Below, piece by piece: positions 50,219-63,339 of a stretch of 64,000 bases of DNA. Position 1 is the stretch's first letter. Each line of letters opens with the position of its first letter. The notes under the pieces are model-generated. The model was not told the origin of the DNA. It searched no databases and saw only the letters and a list, made by a program, of their open reading frames with translations. The translations under genes and the position numbers were made by a program. Source of the stretch: Glycine soja (Eukaryota; Streptophyta; Magnoliopsida; Fabales; Fabaceae); the NCBI RefSeq assembly GCF_004193775.1, contig NC_041016.1, forward strand, positions 44,131,522 to 44,195,521. Direction: 5' to 3'.

Positions 50219-51552
50219 AATGTCTTTCATTGGAACTTGTTATTGCCAAGTGCCAAATTTAGTTGTTTTTGGAATTAAATTGTTAGCACTTATTCTTTGA
50301 TTGTAATAGTTTTCTTATAAACTACACTTAAATCTAGTTGTTTATATATATTGTACATTTACTAATATTGTTGTTTAAATATGAAAGATTCATCCATGAT
50401 TTTGTAGGTTTTGATAGTTGTTTATTAGATCCAGAAACAAAGCTAAAAGGAAGGGAAAAATGATCTTTTCATGAAGGTTTTTGATGCCAAATTCACTCAG
50501 GCTAGCATCTAGCTCGCTTGAGCTAAAGAGAAAACTTCAACCCTAAGCAAGCCACTCGTCTGGGCGAGCTGATACCTTCAGCCCTAAGCAAGCAGCTCGC
50601 CTGGACGAGTTTCCCCTGTACTAGATGACTTTTTCTATAAATAGCCATGTAGGAGAAGAGAAGAAGGAGATACTAGCAGCCTGAAATCAATAGAAAAACG
50701 TAGAAGAAGAAGGAGAAGAGGAAAAGTGGAGTCGAGGCGCTGCAGAGTTGTGACCGTGAATCACTTCCTTCATCATTTCTCTTGTTAATCTTGTGCTCTG
50801 CACAATGATCGGTTAGTTTTTCTTAAGGATTGGATGTAATCTTTATACCCTTATGTATCCCTTTTGATATTGTATATGTATTAATCTTTTCTACTCATTG
50901 TTGGTAATTTCATTCTACTCTTAATGCTTGATTCTATTTGATCACTAATGTTAAGAAATTGGATTTTAAGTGAAACTGGAAAGTAATCTTAGAATTTGAA
51001 CCGAATGATTTTACTCTCTACATTACGTTGATAGGAATAAGACATAATGTTTTGATTGCAAAAAGCACGAAAATATAATTGTAATGCTAGGATATTTACT
51101 GTATATGCGAGGGATCGATATTTAGTAAATGCTCTTAGGTTCCAAGTGCGAGGAATCAACTTGAGATAACTATGTGTGCATCAGTAATGTTTGAAAATGA
51201 TTTATACATGCAAATCTTATTAGGATACTAAGGGTATGAATGATAAAATTCAATCCTATGTTTTCTTGAATTAATTCAAATCGTTTCCGTAATTTACATA
51301 TTTCCGACGCACTAAATTTCGTATTTTCTGTATTTCCGTTATTTTTGTAAATTTGTTATTTTACTTTTCTTTTACTTTATATTGTCTTTAGTTAATCAAA
51401 CCCTAAAACCAATGACATTCAATTAAATTTATACATAACTATTAAACTGACAACCTTTATCTGAATGAATCAAGTAAATTCAAGTCTATGTGGAGACGAA
51501 CTCTTTTATAAATGTGAAACGATAATTGGTATGCTTGCCAAAAGTCTCAACA
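50219..51552 (+). repeat. LTR-like remnant
   Basis: Contains GCTCGC-rich inverted motifs (50510-50615), a TATA-like CTATAAATAG near 50635 followed by a purine-rich leader, and a CA end (AAAGTCTCAACA near 51552). It looks like a retrotransposon LTR. No second LTR or target duplication was identified and the left end is a guess. Confidence 0.4.
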
Positions 51553-51896
51553 GTTATCTGAATAAAAAAGAGACATTAAAAATAAAATTAGAATATATCA
51601 TTAAATAAGACAAAATTAGTTAGATTTACTTATATGTAAATCCAACATATGAGATCACTTTTTTGCTTATATATAAGTCAAGATTAATATTTAATGCAAT
51701 CTAAAAAAAACTGAGTAACTATAATTTTATTTTTATATTCAATGATAGTAAGATGTAGTATTATAAATTTTAAAAATAATACGAAAGTAGCGGGAATGGG
51801 TACTACTATTTATTGAAAAATAAAAGAAAATAATCTAAAGATACATTTAACCTTTGTCAAATATGTCATAAATTACTAAAGTAAAAATAAAAATAT

Positions 51897-51946
<50 letters not shown>

Positions 51947-53104
51947 TTAAAAAAAGATAAATTTGACCTTAAATGAGTATCAAATGACCACGACAAAAAA
52001 AAAGTAAATAAAAGGCTTCCCTTAAATTAAAACAAATACATTATGTAAAGAAAAAAAATTAACTTCCATCGAATGAAGTGCAATTCACTATAATAAAAAA
52101 ATATTTAATTAAGAAAAGATACAATTAACTTTTATCAAAATGAATTATAAACCATCATTGTAGACAAATAAATAACATTATTTTACATGAAAATATATTT
52201 TACTATCATAATCTTCATGACTAAAAAAATATTTCAGTATATTAAATATATATAAATAGAATGTGAATGTAGATGTACATTCTACCATCAATACATTGAC
52301 AAAGGAATATAAGTAAAAAAATATATTTCACTATCATAATCGTATGTGTAACACCCGTGTGCTTAACTAGTTATCTACTCAAATGTTTTTTTTTTTAAAG
52401 AAAACTACTCAAATGATATCTTAACAATAATACCGAAGGAATATATAAGAAAACAAACCAATCACTTTTTTTTTAAAAAAATGAGAATTTATCAACTACA
52501 TTTTCATGCATTACTATCTGAAGCATTGCTAAGCAACATATAGCATAGGTACAGTGTTTCATTAATTCTTCACTCTTTTTTTAAAAAAAAAAAATAATTT
52601 CACGAGTGGACCGGGATTCTAATGTCTTCGATCTTCACATACTCTATACTCACACGCTACAACTTAAACAGGAGATATAAACCTACAAAAGAGGTGTAGG
52701 ATATGGCTACATTAATTAAATCTTAGGTCGATGCATCTATTTTAGATTTATGTGTAGTGCCTACTTCACATACTTAGGAAATTGCACTTGTGCTTATTCT
52801 TCTTGAAATTATAACATCTAGCAATTAATTCGAATATACTTAGAAAGTTGCACTTATATTTAATCTTCTTGTAAATACAACGTGTAATTAATTCAGAAGT
52901 GTGAGTATTGTAAGTGTATACATACATATATATATATATATATATATTTCAAATCGCTGGTGCTATTCATTCATTCAAGCATCGATAGTGTTCATAAAAT
53001 CTTTATATTTTAGCTAAAAAGAATATCCAAGTATGAATGCAAGGATGCCCGAGGATGATCTTGATTTATTATTAATTGAATCTGACTATTGAAGAAATAA
53101 TGCA
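51553..53104. other. AT-rich spacer with AT microsatellites
   Basis: No coding potential. (AT)n at 51899-51942 and about 52923-52950. Confidence 0.6.
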
Positions 53105-53330
53105 GGATGAGGAGGTTGCTCCTGTGCATGGGAGTGTAGATGAGATTGTAACGATGTTACGTCCTATTTTGGAGGAAATAATCAATAGAAGGTTTGATAA
53201 GGCTTTTGGGAAACTAGATTAATTTCAATATGAGATGGATGAGATTCATGCAATGGTCAATCATTCCTACTCTTGTGTCTCAGCGTTTTTCTTGGGAGTT
53301 AGAGCAAGGAGCCTAGCTCATCGTGAATGA
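53105..53330 (+). other. Short decayed frame, unassigned
   Basis: A frame reading DEEVAPVHGSVDEIVTM, then LRPILEEIINRRFDKAFGKLD, stop, FQYEMDEIHAMVN has protein-like composition and predicted helices but is not recognised. It may be a gene or transposon fragment. Confidence 0.3.
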
Positions 53331-56190
53331 CACCATTAGGTTATTAATTAGAGATGTTGTTTATGTAAGATTAAAATATTAAATCTACGATGTTACAAAC
53401 AATAAAATGAAACACATGTCATTAACAAATGTAGAAAACAAAATCAAAATATACCTCCTCACATTGTCATGAAAGAGCTATTTTATTTTGCTTCCTCCAA
53501 GCTCTCATTCTCTCTGAATGGTGTATCAAACGAAAATGAAATATATGAAAAGTAGAGCAAGATTGGAGGGCTCTGTTGAGATTCTCCTCCCCTTTTTCTA
53601 TTGGTTTAAGTGCTTATTTGGAGAACAAAGAGGTTATTACTTATTATGCTCATTGAAACTACACCTATACAATTACTACAACTTAACACAAGTAAAATGC
53701 GAAAATAAATTCAGATCCAACAATTACCCCTACTAACTTCTATCCTCACTCAATCTTCATAATGAAACACAATGTACTTGTGATAACCCTCTGGATGAAG
53801 AAAGAAATTATTCTATTATAACTGACCAAACTAAAGAAAATGAAATTAACAGAACGAGAGAACATACAAAGACAAGGCTCAGATAAACAAGCAAGTAAAT
53901 CAATATGCCAATCTTCCCAATGATATGAACCTCCAGTTGATTGCAGATCCTTTTCTGAAACTGATGATCTGGTTGAAACCAGGAAAATGAAGCATCAAAA
54001 TCAATTCAATAAGTAATATTTAAGTAATTTTTTTTTACTTGACATGACTAACTTTCTTAAAATTTTTATCATACATTTAATAAAAAATCCAATTCAATGA
54101 CTTTGGTCATCAAAATAGCAAGTTTACTTCTTAGGTAAGAGTTGCAGAGATTCCTTTCTCACTTATTACAGCTAGAACCTGTGTTTAGCTGTTGGTTCTA
54201 TCTACTTTGATATAAAAATTCACTTGCACCCTATATATAATATAAAATTTGACAAATTCAGAATTTTTATTTGAAATCATGTAAAGAAAAATATGCATAT
54301 TTGACAATAATGACCAAGAGAAACTCAAATAGCACGATCCAGTGGCAGACGAGCAACAATAAATTGAAAGTTCACATTTCATAATTAGACATGAAAAGAG
54401 ATACATTGTAATAATTTATCTATAAGACATTATTTTCTATTCCTACCCGTCTTATTCATTTAAAAAATGAAAATTATAGAAATATTAGTGATTATAACTA
54501 TATTACAGGATAAATAAATAGCACATTGAAAAAAAAAACCCTTATTTGAAAGTTTTCACTCCTAATCTCAGATAATTAATTTTAGTGTTTCTTTGGTCTA
54601 AATTTCACAAGATATCATATCATAGCATGCTGTGGGCTGGAATCTAAGAATAAGGCTTCTCTGCAAACTCTCACAGGCAGTAAAAATGAAACAAAATAAT
54701 GCACCCTTGACAAAGTAAAGTTCACCAGCCTATTTCATGAGTATAGATATATGAAGAATGGTTGATTGTTTTCTCATCTAATCAAGTTGAACCCAATTCA
54801 AAAAATAACTAGCCACATCTATAGGTATATTAGTCTCTCAATTTGTTTTAGACAAATGAAGAAGGAATTCAGTTTAAATTCCTTATTAGTAAAGTGAAAA
54901 TCTTTTTTTCTAAACTATTTAGTAAAGTGGATCAGGAATAGTTACCTTTGATATCTAAGAGCCAAGACTTTTGTGCACACCACAACATTTTAAGCATACA
55001 AAAACTCCAATATTAGCTGACCTGAAGAAGCAGTTACAAAAAGGGATTCACAACTAAGAGGTAATATGCATTCCACATTATCATTTTAGGAAAATTCATG
55101 TTGCTAGTTTCCTACAACTTAATCACAAGGATGCTTTATAAATTCTTCCCAGAAAAGATTCAACACTCAGATTCCAATTTTGAGTATTATAATTAGTGAC
55201 CATGACCATAAACCACACACACATGACAAAAACAATGTACAATGGTGAAAACACTTATGCCCATTTAGGATCTCGAGCATTGCAATCAGCACAAAAGTGG
55301 TTATCTTTTTGAGGCAATAAATCCTTCACTCTTCTTTTACCTGTAAGAAACCTATCAATCATTCCACTTATGAAGAAAAATAAGTGAAAATAACTTTACA
55401 TTCACAATTAAAGATGGAAATAAGCAACACTATATTTGCCTTAAACAAATTAAGCCTGTTTTTCAAACATAAAGTTTGAGTCCAGCCTATTATAAGAAAT
55501 AGGCTATTCTTTTTCTGCTTGGCCTAACCTAAAAGCTTGTTTAAAGGCTTACTTTGCATTATAGCTTTTACAAAAGCCAGCAGGTCTAAGCCTTGGTTTT
55601 CAAGATATACAATATATTGAAAATGTTTTTGTAATATTATATTGATAAAATTAAGAAACTTATAAGTATATATTGTCAATATCTTGGCCCAACAGGCATG
55701 AAAATATATTTTAAAAGGCTTAGCCAATTTAATTAAATAGGTTTTGAAAAAGTACAAACAACTTGATTTATTTATTAAACAAGGTCGAACTAGGCAGCAT
55801 GGTAGGCTATAGAACTATTAGTACGCCAAAATTGCAACTCATTTAAAACTGCAACTCTAGTAATAGCAGCCAAGCTAAACTACCTAGAAAGAAAGAAATA
55901 TCTGGTTATAAACTAACAAAACAAAACCCCAAGAAATGTTATAATAACAACACTTTTCTGCTACAATAATCCTTAATTAGTTCCTTAATCTCTCCCCCCT
56001 ACTCCCCTACCCACCCTACCCCACCCCCAAAGAAAAAGAAAAAAGAATATTTGAAATTGAGTGTGTGTGTGTGTGTGTAAAGATAGATTATGGAGAAAAA
56101 TAAAAGAGAATAAAAAAAATGGTGAATGAATTGAACGAGTGGTCGAGTTTGAAATCCATAAGAGAAACTAATAATCAGTCACTGTTGCCT
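53331..56190. other. AT-rich spacer, no gene seen
   Basis: No frame with family resemblance. The segment 55440-55830 has repeated AGGCTTA/TAAGCCT-type words in both orientations and may be a small non-autonomous element. Confidence 0.45.
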
Positions 56191-56195
56191 CTTCA

Positions 56196-56354
56196 TTGTC
56201 ACCGGCTCCTTCGTCGTCTTTCTTATTGGCTACACTTTTGACCTCAACCACATGTTCGATGACTCCTTAGCAAAAGAAAAAGCCCTGCGCCATCGACATC
56301 TTCGTTGTCAACTTCTGGATCCTCGATGTTGCCAACAACATGCTACAAGGCCCC
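56196..56354 (+). pseudogene. Sucrose transporter (SUC/SUT) fragment
   Basis: Two frames separated by a one-base shift near 56280 read FVVFLIGYTFDLNHMF, then AIDIFVVNFWILDVANNMLQGP, which matches the family signature FW(I/L)LD(V/L)ANN..QGP of plant sucrose/H+ symporters (GPH/MFS family), transmembrane helices 3-4. Homology stops right after QGP. Only about 50 codons remain. It lies just inside the subterminal region of a CACTA end and is probably captured cargo. Confidence 0.6.
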
Positions 56355-56754
56355 TATCATGGCGGATGATGGTGGCGCACGGTGGCCAGAAATTGCTTCA
56401 CGACGGCAGAGACTAAAATTAGGGGGGTTTTGTTATGGACATGGAGATGAGGTGAATTATGGTGGTGGTTTCATCATTCATGATTGGAGTTGGTCTGAAA
56501 AAGGAAGGAAAAAATGTTAGGGTTTATGAGAGAACAAAAAGAGAAAACCAAAGGAGAGAGTCAAAGAGTGAGAGGGAGTGAGAAACGAGAGAGTCAGAGA
56601 GTGAGAAATGAGAGAGAAGAGGGAAAGGGAAAGTGAGAAACAACAGAGGAGAGGGAAGGGGAAAGTGAGAAACAACAGAGGAGAGGGAGGGTGAGAAGTT
56701 GGAGAGTGGGGTGAGAAGGAGATAGGAAGGGGACAATTAAAAATTAAAAACTAA

Positions 56755-57029
56755 CTTTTGAGACGATTTTCGTAAAACTGTCATGGAATGAAAATCATTC
56801 TAAGACAATTTTCGTAAAACTATTTTGGAATGACAATCATTCTAAGATGGTTTTCGCGAAACCGTCGTAGAACGATAATTTCTAAGACAATTTTCTAAAA
56901 CCGTCTTCGTTGAACAATCTTATATTTACAAAACTGTCACCATGTGACATTCTAAGACGGTTCATTCTAAGATGGTTCGCATAACCGTCTTAGAATGTGT
57001 GTCATAAAAAAACATCATTTTTAGTAGTG
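56755..57029. mobile_element. CACTA terminus with subterminal repeats
   Basis: The right end reads CATCATTTTTAGTAGTG at 57013-57029, the inverse of CACTACTAAAAATGATG, the terminus of plant CACTA (En/Spm) elements. Inward are about eight copies in both orientations of TTCTAAGACGGTTTTCG-like words (56760-56990), typical transposase-binding subterminal repeats. No matching left CACTA end was found nearby and no TNP1/TNP2 gene is seen, so it is truncated or non-autonomous. Confidence 0.7.
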
Positions 57030-57031
57030 GT

Positions 57032-57793
57032 GGCACAAACATCACTGGCGTGACACCCCCATAAGGTCAAGTGGCTCGATACGTTTCATGCACACCATTT
57101 TGGACCACAATGTCAACTAATGTTTAACTCCTGAAAGTCATCGTTTTGGACCAAATTCTCACCTAATGTTTGGCTCCTCAAAATAAACCATTCTATTGCA
57201 GTCAGGGCTCAACAGGGGCGAGGCTAGTGGTGACCTTGTCACCAGTCTCGAGAGTCTTTGGTTGTAATTCAAAGGTGGCAATGAAGAAGGCATTGATGCC
57301 AACTTGGTGCTCAAGGGCAGACCTTGATGGAGGGCCAGGTTTTGATGCCAAGGATCTTGTTCTTAATGTCAATGGCAGAGTGGACCATTTTGGTGATGTT
57401 CTTGTTGTGCATGGTTGTGAGCATGGCAACGAGGCAGATGTTGCTAATGTCACAAAGGACAATGTCGAGGGCCATGTATATCTCAACATACTTGTGATTG
57501 AGCTTCATCGGTGTGACATCAGTGTCGCTACAGGTTGTGACAACATCGCTCACAATCTGGATGAATTCAAAGATGTTGACAATGTTGTCCTTCATAAGGT
57601 GGACTAATTTGTCACTAAATGTTTGGCTCATGGAGGTGCGGTTTGAGGGGCCAAACATTAACTGTCAATTTGGTCCAAAATGGTGTGGTTTGAGGAGCCA
57701 AACATTAGGTGACAATTTGGTTCAAAATGGTATATAACAAATGTGTTTTATCACTTGACCTCATAGAGGTGTCACCTCAATGATGTTTGCACC
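57032..57793. mobile_element. Long-TIR (MULE-like) element with captured sequence
   Basis: The left 100 bases (GGCACAAACATCACTGG ... CTAATGTTTAACTCC) match the reverse complement of the right end (GGTGCAAACATCATTGAGG ... CTAATGTTTGGCTCC). About 550 bp of GC-richer sequence lies between. On the minus strand this reads NIFEFIQIVSDVVTTCSDTD, YVEIYMALDIVLCDISN and AIDIKNKILGIKTWPSIK before frame breaks. It looks like part of a real protein that I cannot name. Long TIRs plus foreign cargo fit a Pack-MULE. No target duplication confirmed. Confidence 0.6.
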
Positions 57794-58719
57794 ATGTGTG
57801 CATGAGAATTAACAAAAATAGAGAAGACTTGATGACCAAACCAATTTGTCACAATATTTTCATATTATGGACTAAATTGGTTATTTTCATCTTTCAGGGA
57901 CCAAATTATCAACACATATATTTTTCAAAGACCAAATTGGTCATTTACCCTATCCTAAATTTTGAGAAACTAACAGAGTAAGATAAATGTTAATACCTTG
58001 TAAAAAAAAGTTGTTAGTGCTTTCGTTCTTTATGTTGGTGAATTAATTGCAGATGAAGACTAAAACTTGTCTATGATGTGCTATGATGTCCACTTACCTA
58101 CCATTCCTAATTTTTGTAAAGGAGCTAGAGAATAGTTTTTTTTTTCCAAAGGCAAGTAAACTCCTTACTTTTCCCATTTATCCTTAATTAGTTTTTTAAA
58201 AAGAATTAAAAAGCATTATAGCTAGTATTCAAAATGTCAGACATTCTTCTTTTAATATATTAAACTAATAAATATAACATTGTAGAGATGTGACATTCTA
58301 TTTTTAAAAATAATAATTAAGAATCCTCTTAAACTAGCTATGTGAAAAGAAGCGAAATGAATCATAGCATGTGGAACAAAGGGAGTACCAAACACCAATT
58401 TGAGCCATGAAGCATGGATGCATCAGATCTTCACCAATCAAGCTATCACCACTTCACACATGGGGTGTGACATTCAGAAGAATTCTGGTTTCATAATTGA
58501 GACAAACACCTTTTATGAACAAGACATATTCGTTAATGCAAGGTGTATTTCATAATAAGATGTGGTTCTAGAGTTAGGGTATGACAATGAAAAATGATAG
58601 AGTATTTTCATTTTCTCTGATGTTAAGAGGATAAAGTTGTTTCAATTTACTTAAAAATAATACAATGTCAAAGAAACTTTGGCGTGCCAACAAATCATCA
58701 AGGAAGGATAAATTAACTA
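57794..58719. other. AT-rich spacer, no gene seen
   Basis: Begins with words such as GACCAAATTGGTCA (57900-57945) and continues AT-rich. No coding region. Confidence 0.5.
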
Positions 58720-59027
58720 AGGGTGTGCAAAAAAATCGGACCAAACTAATTCAAAACTAATCTGAAATGCTTTGAAAAAATAAAAAATGGAAAAAATCAA
58801 ATCACTTTATGAAAATAGTTTAGTTAATCAGACTATTTTTTTAAAAAAAGATTTGGTTTGTTCTTTAAGAAAATTGATCCATAAATAGCTAAATTGAATA
58901 GAATCAAAACCAAAAAAACCAACCAATCCACTTTATAAAAATAGTACGATTAATTGGTCCGTTCTTATAAAGTGGATAAAAATGAATTGGTTTGGATTCT
59001 AAAAAAATCCAATTTTTGCATCGCCCT
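58720..59027. mobile_element. Small MITE (hAT-like ends)
   Basis: Left end AGGGTGTGCAAAAAAATCGG pairs imperfectly with the inverse of the right end (AGGGCGATGCAAAAATTGG). 308 bp, non-coding, with repeated AATCCGAACC-type words in both orientations. The AGGG(T/C)GTGCAAA end style is seen in plant non-autonomous hAT elements. Confidence 0.5.
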
Positions 59028-59803
59028 AATATTATTTGAATGTCAGGTCAATTTTATCTGTATAATGATAATCTAAGTTAGTATATATTTTGGAGTAAAT
59101 ATCTAAGGCTATGGGAAGCTCTGAGAATAAAACATGCCATTAGAAAAGAAACGTCATAAGCTTTGAAAGAAAAGTATATTGTCTAGGATCCACAAAGTAA
59201 ACTTGTCATGCTACGTGGCACTCCATTACACACATCAACCTTTCATGTCAGCCTTGTCACAGGAGCATGGACACCCAACCCTTAGCTGTCGGGCTCCCCA
59301 ATCAACAGATTATCTACAAGGCTACACATTATATGTAAGTAACAATTATCTACTAGTTTTTTTTTTTTTTTTAATCTCTAAGCTATACATTATCTCCAAC
59401 TTTATCTATAAGCTATCGACTATTATCTACAAGGTGGTAATTATCTGCAAGGGATGTAACAACCTCTATCAACAAGGACCTACAACTCCTTCTCCATGCA
59501 ATAAGTACCAGGTTCCCTCTACTCTCTCAACACACTTTACACTCACGTTACACATACAAGCATACACAACTCTCACGTTCATTCGTACTCACTTAAGACA
59601 AACTCATTCACACCTACTCATATACTTATTCTTTATATTCTCCTAACTCACATACTTACTTAAGCGTCAAAGTCCTTTGTTTTGCAAGTCCCCCCTTTTG
59701 TCTTCTTAACAAAAACTACTCTTCAGCTAACATATGAAGTCTAGGAGTCCACCTTAGCCATGTACACCCTGACGTGTGTCAGCTCCGGATTTTGGTAAGT
59801 ACA

Positions 59804-59823
59804 TTTGGCGCCCACCATGGGGT
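59804..59823 (+). other. Primer-binding site of the Tat-type element
   Basis: TTTGGCGCCCACCATGGGGT directly after the LTR end. The core TGGCGCCCACC is typical of plant gypsy elements of this lineage. Confidence 0.7.
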
Positions 59824-59872
59824 CACGGTAAAACATACCCCACAGTCTCTCATTATCTCTTTTTTCGCACTT

Positions 59873-61164
59873 ATGGTTAGCACTCGGTCTGGCCTCAGAT
59901 GCAAGACCCTTTTTGAAGGCTCCAATCCTCATGCAACAACCATGCTAGATATTGATACTCTCCAACAACTCAAAAATCGCATTGCAGAGATGAAGCAATG
60001 CCATGAGGAACAACTAAGAAAGCTAAAGGTTGACCACGATCAATTGGATACTCGTGTTAGACGTCCCCAGGGCGATAGACACTCTACTCACACATTGCCT
60101 GAAAGCACTCAAGGGGAATCACACCCTTGACGCACAATCAACACTCAAGATGATCTAAGTCTCTCCCCCATCCACCATCTTGTAGGGCGGACTACTCGTC
60201 GACACCCCTTTGTCGACCGCATCATGGAAGCTCACATAGCTCTGGTTGGAAACCACTCAACTTGGAACATTATGATGGGACCATCGATCCAGATGAACAT
60301 CCGATGCTTTCCTAACCTAGGAAAACTTATACACCAATAACGATGCAATCTTATGTTGTGTCTTCCCAACATCCCTCAAAAGGGCAGCATTGGCTTGGTA
60401 CGGTGGACTTCCTCCAAGGTCCATTGACAACTTCGACACTCTCATATGACATCCGCTGCATTAGCCAACCTGTAACAAGCAAATGACAAATCTCTTTGAA
60501 AATTCATGGATATGTTTGGATGTGTTGCCGTCCAAATATGCCATCTCAACCTAGAGGTAGCATTACACTCTAAGCTCCTCGCTCTATGGCCTGACAAGTT
60601 TACGGAAAGTCTATGCAAAAAATCCCCTAGTAGCATGGATGAGTTGCGCGAATGAGCAAAAGACTACATCCAGATGGAAGAAATGCACAGGTTCAGGAAC
60701 GAAGTCAGACAAGTCGGACAAAAACACGACAAGTGAGAAGGAAGCACCAAGGCCGACTCACATGTCAGACAAGAGGCACAAGTCAGACAAGCGCCAGCCT
60801 CTCCCAAAAGGGCTCAGGTACGAGCGTTACACATCCTTGACAATCGCACTATAATCCTCGAGGAGGCTTTCAACTTAGAGGTACCCATTAAGCTACCTCC
60901 GACGAAACCTCACAAGTTGGGGTTAGACACGACCAAATACAGTAGATACCATCGCAATATCAATTACAACATATAAGACTGCTTGTCCCTGAAGAACAAA
61001 ATAGAAGAGCTCATAGAGGTTGGGTACCTAGCCTGGTTTGTTAAGAGGTCGGACAACCACCAAGTAGGAACAAGACCCGAAGGATACCAAGAGGATCAAC
61101 GCAGGATTCATGGCGTGCTTATGATCACGCATCAGGGAATAAAAGCGACAAATTCATTGTTATT
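59873..61164 (+). pseudogene. Tat-type gag, degenerate
   Basis: Starts MVSTRSGLRCKTLF. A heptad-like helix (LQQLKNRIAEMKQCHEEQLRKL) follows, then PFVDRIMEAHI and a stop-ridden capsid-like part (LWPDKFTESLCKKSPSSMDEL). It ends with TKYSRYHRNINYN and LKNKIEELIEVGYLAWFVK, the conserved gag C-terminal block. Stops occur at 60127 and repeatedly afterwards. Confidence 0.7.
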
Positions 61165-63120
61165 TTGGAGATGCATAGTCCTACTAACGTCCAGGAAGTC
61201 CATAAGCTAAATAGAAGACTAGCATCCCTATCCAAGTTTCTCCCCAAGCTTGTTGAAAAAGTGAAGTTGTTCTACAAATTGCTCAACAAAATTGAGCCAT
61301 TCATGTTGGATGAAACCTGTGAACAAACCTTCTTAGCCTGCGAGAAGGCCATTGCTACACTCTCGGTCTTGAGTCGACCCAGGCTAGGAGTACTCCTACT
61401 CCTATATCTCGTAGTAGCTGAAAAAACAGATAGCTCAACCTTTGTACAAGAGGAAGGGAAGTACTAGCTCCCTATCTACTTCACCAGTTGTATACTCCAT
61501 GACCCCAAGAAGTGCTACCAAATGATAGAGAAGGTGGCGCTAGCACTCATTACCTCGGCCTAATGATTCAGGCCTTACTTTTAGAGTCTCCAAGTGGTAC
61601 TCAAGATGAACTACCCCATCAAGCAGGTTTTGTAAAAAGCCTGAACCGGTAGGGAGGATAATGGCCTAGTCTGTAGAACTTTCAGAGTTCAATATTCAGT
61701 ATGAACCTTGCGAACCTAAGAAAACATAGTTCATGACAAACTTTCTGATAAAATTCACTAGAAACGACCAAACCACCCCAAAGTGGTGAAGCCTCTACGT
61801 TAATGGTGCGTCCAACATGAAAGGAAGTAAAGCAAGAATCATCCTCGAAGACCCCGACAATGTCACCTTAGAACAAGCCCTCAAGTTCAACTTCAAAGCC
61901 TCAAACAATCAGGCCGAGTACGAGGCACTCATTGCAGGTCTAAAACTAGCAAGAAAATTCGAGGCCAAGAAGCTATGATGCTACATAGACATACAACTTG
62001 TCCAGGGGTAGGTTGCCAACAGATACCAGACCAAGGAAAATGTGTTGCTCAAGTACTACCGCATTGCAAAAACTTTCATTGACAATTTCATATGCTTTGA
62101 GATGTACTACATACCCAAGGAGAGCAACACAAGAGCAGACCTGCTCTCCAAGCTAGCCAGCACCAAAAAGACCGGGCATCTTAAGACTATCATCTAGAAG
62201 ACGCTCCAAACTCCTACCATAGACACTAAAGAAGTTATGGCTGGAGAAGAGGAGAAACCATACTGGATGACCCCTTACATGAATTTCCTAATTCGGGGGG
62301 TGTTGCCATCAAATGAGAATAAAGCCCGATGCTTGAAACAGAAGGCTAGCAACTACGTTATCATTGATGGTGAGCTATTCAAAAGAGGGTTGACAACACC
62401 TTTGTTAAAGTACCCGAACAACCAACAGGCAAATTGTATCATGAGAGAACTCCATGAAGGAATTAGCGATCTCCATACAGGGGGAGGATCCCTTACAACA
62501 AAGGTGGTGTGTGCTGGCTACTATTGGCCAACACTCAGAGCATGCACCCTTGACTTTACAAAGAGATGCAGAAGCATCTCTCCTAACAATCTTCATAGTC
62601 TAATCTCCCATTGGCCCTTTGTCATGTGTGGAATGGAGATACTGAGACCATTGCCAAAGGCCCCAGAAGCTTTGTTCACCCCAGATAACAACCAATGAAA
62701 CTCCTTATTGACTCACATATTGCACAGATGCTATGATTACTGTTGAAGTCGGGGAACCATCAACAAGGAGATTGTTGTTCCAAAAACAAAAAAATGAAGA
62801 AAACATGAGGGTAGAGCTCGAGCAACAAACAAATTCCAAGAAATGGTCAGGATCAAGGGAGAAGCTACCAAGCTCTGAGCAGTAAGAAGATACAACACAA
62901 AGGTTCAATCACAAGTCTTTCAACCTGATGACCTCATATAATGAGTTCGAGGCGAAGCCAAAAAAGACCCCCCGAGCTGGAAAGCTTGGTCCCAACTGGG
63001 AAGGCCTATTCAGGGTCAAAACAAGCCTAGAGAATAAAGCATACAAACTATAGGATTTGGATGGTAAACTAATTCCAAGAACATGGAATGCCACCCACCT
63101 AAGGTTCTACTTCAATTGAC
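61165..63120 (+). pseudogene. Tat-type pol remnants (RT end, RNase H, integrase ends)
   Basis: Resumes abruptly at the RT connection (EMHSPTNVQEVHKLNRRLASL, FTSCILHDPKKCYQMIEKVAL). An RNase H unit follows (LYVNGASNMKGSKARIIL, NQAEYEALIAGLKLARKFEA, SNTRADLLSKLAS), then the integrase zinc domain (ELHEGISDLHTGGGSL, GYYWPTLRA) and core onset (HWPFVMCGMEILRPLP). A second gap near 62690 jumps to the integrase C-terminal part (VEVGEPSTRR, SWKAWSQLGRPIQG, WNATHLRFYFN). The catalytic DD-E and the RT active site are gone. Confidence 0.75.
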
Positions 63121-63339
63121 CTAATGCAAAACCAAATGTTGTACTCTTTTCCTTACTCAATTCTTTTGTCCTAAAAGAGGAAAATCAGGGTTTTGGCTTG
63201 AGAAGTTTTAACGAGGCACATTTGGGATAACAAAGTGAATTTGTAGTTAATCAAATACATTAAAAAAAATTTTACATCCCTTTATTTTCATAATTTTCTT
63301 GTGTCTTCAAGATAGTTACATTCATGGTTGTAGCTCCAT

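Noticed and set aside
57170..57607. 145-residue plus-strand frame as a gene
   Set aside because: Inside the long-TIR element; the opposite strand looks more protein-like, and the frame begins in the TIR.
59179..59646. 155-residue plus frame near 59.2 kb
   Set aside because: Falls in the 5' LTR of the Tat-type element, with poly-T and Thr/His-rich low complexity.
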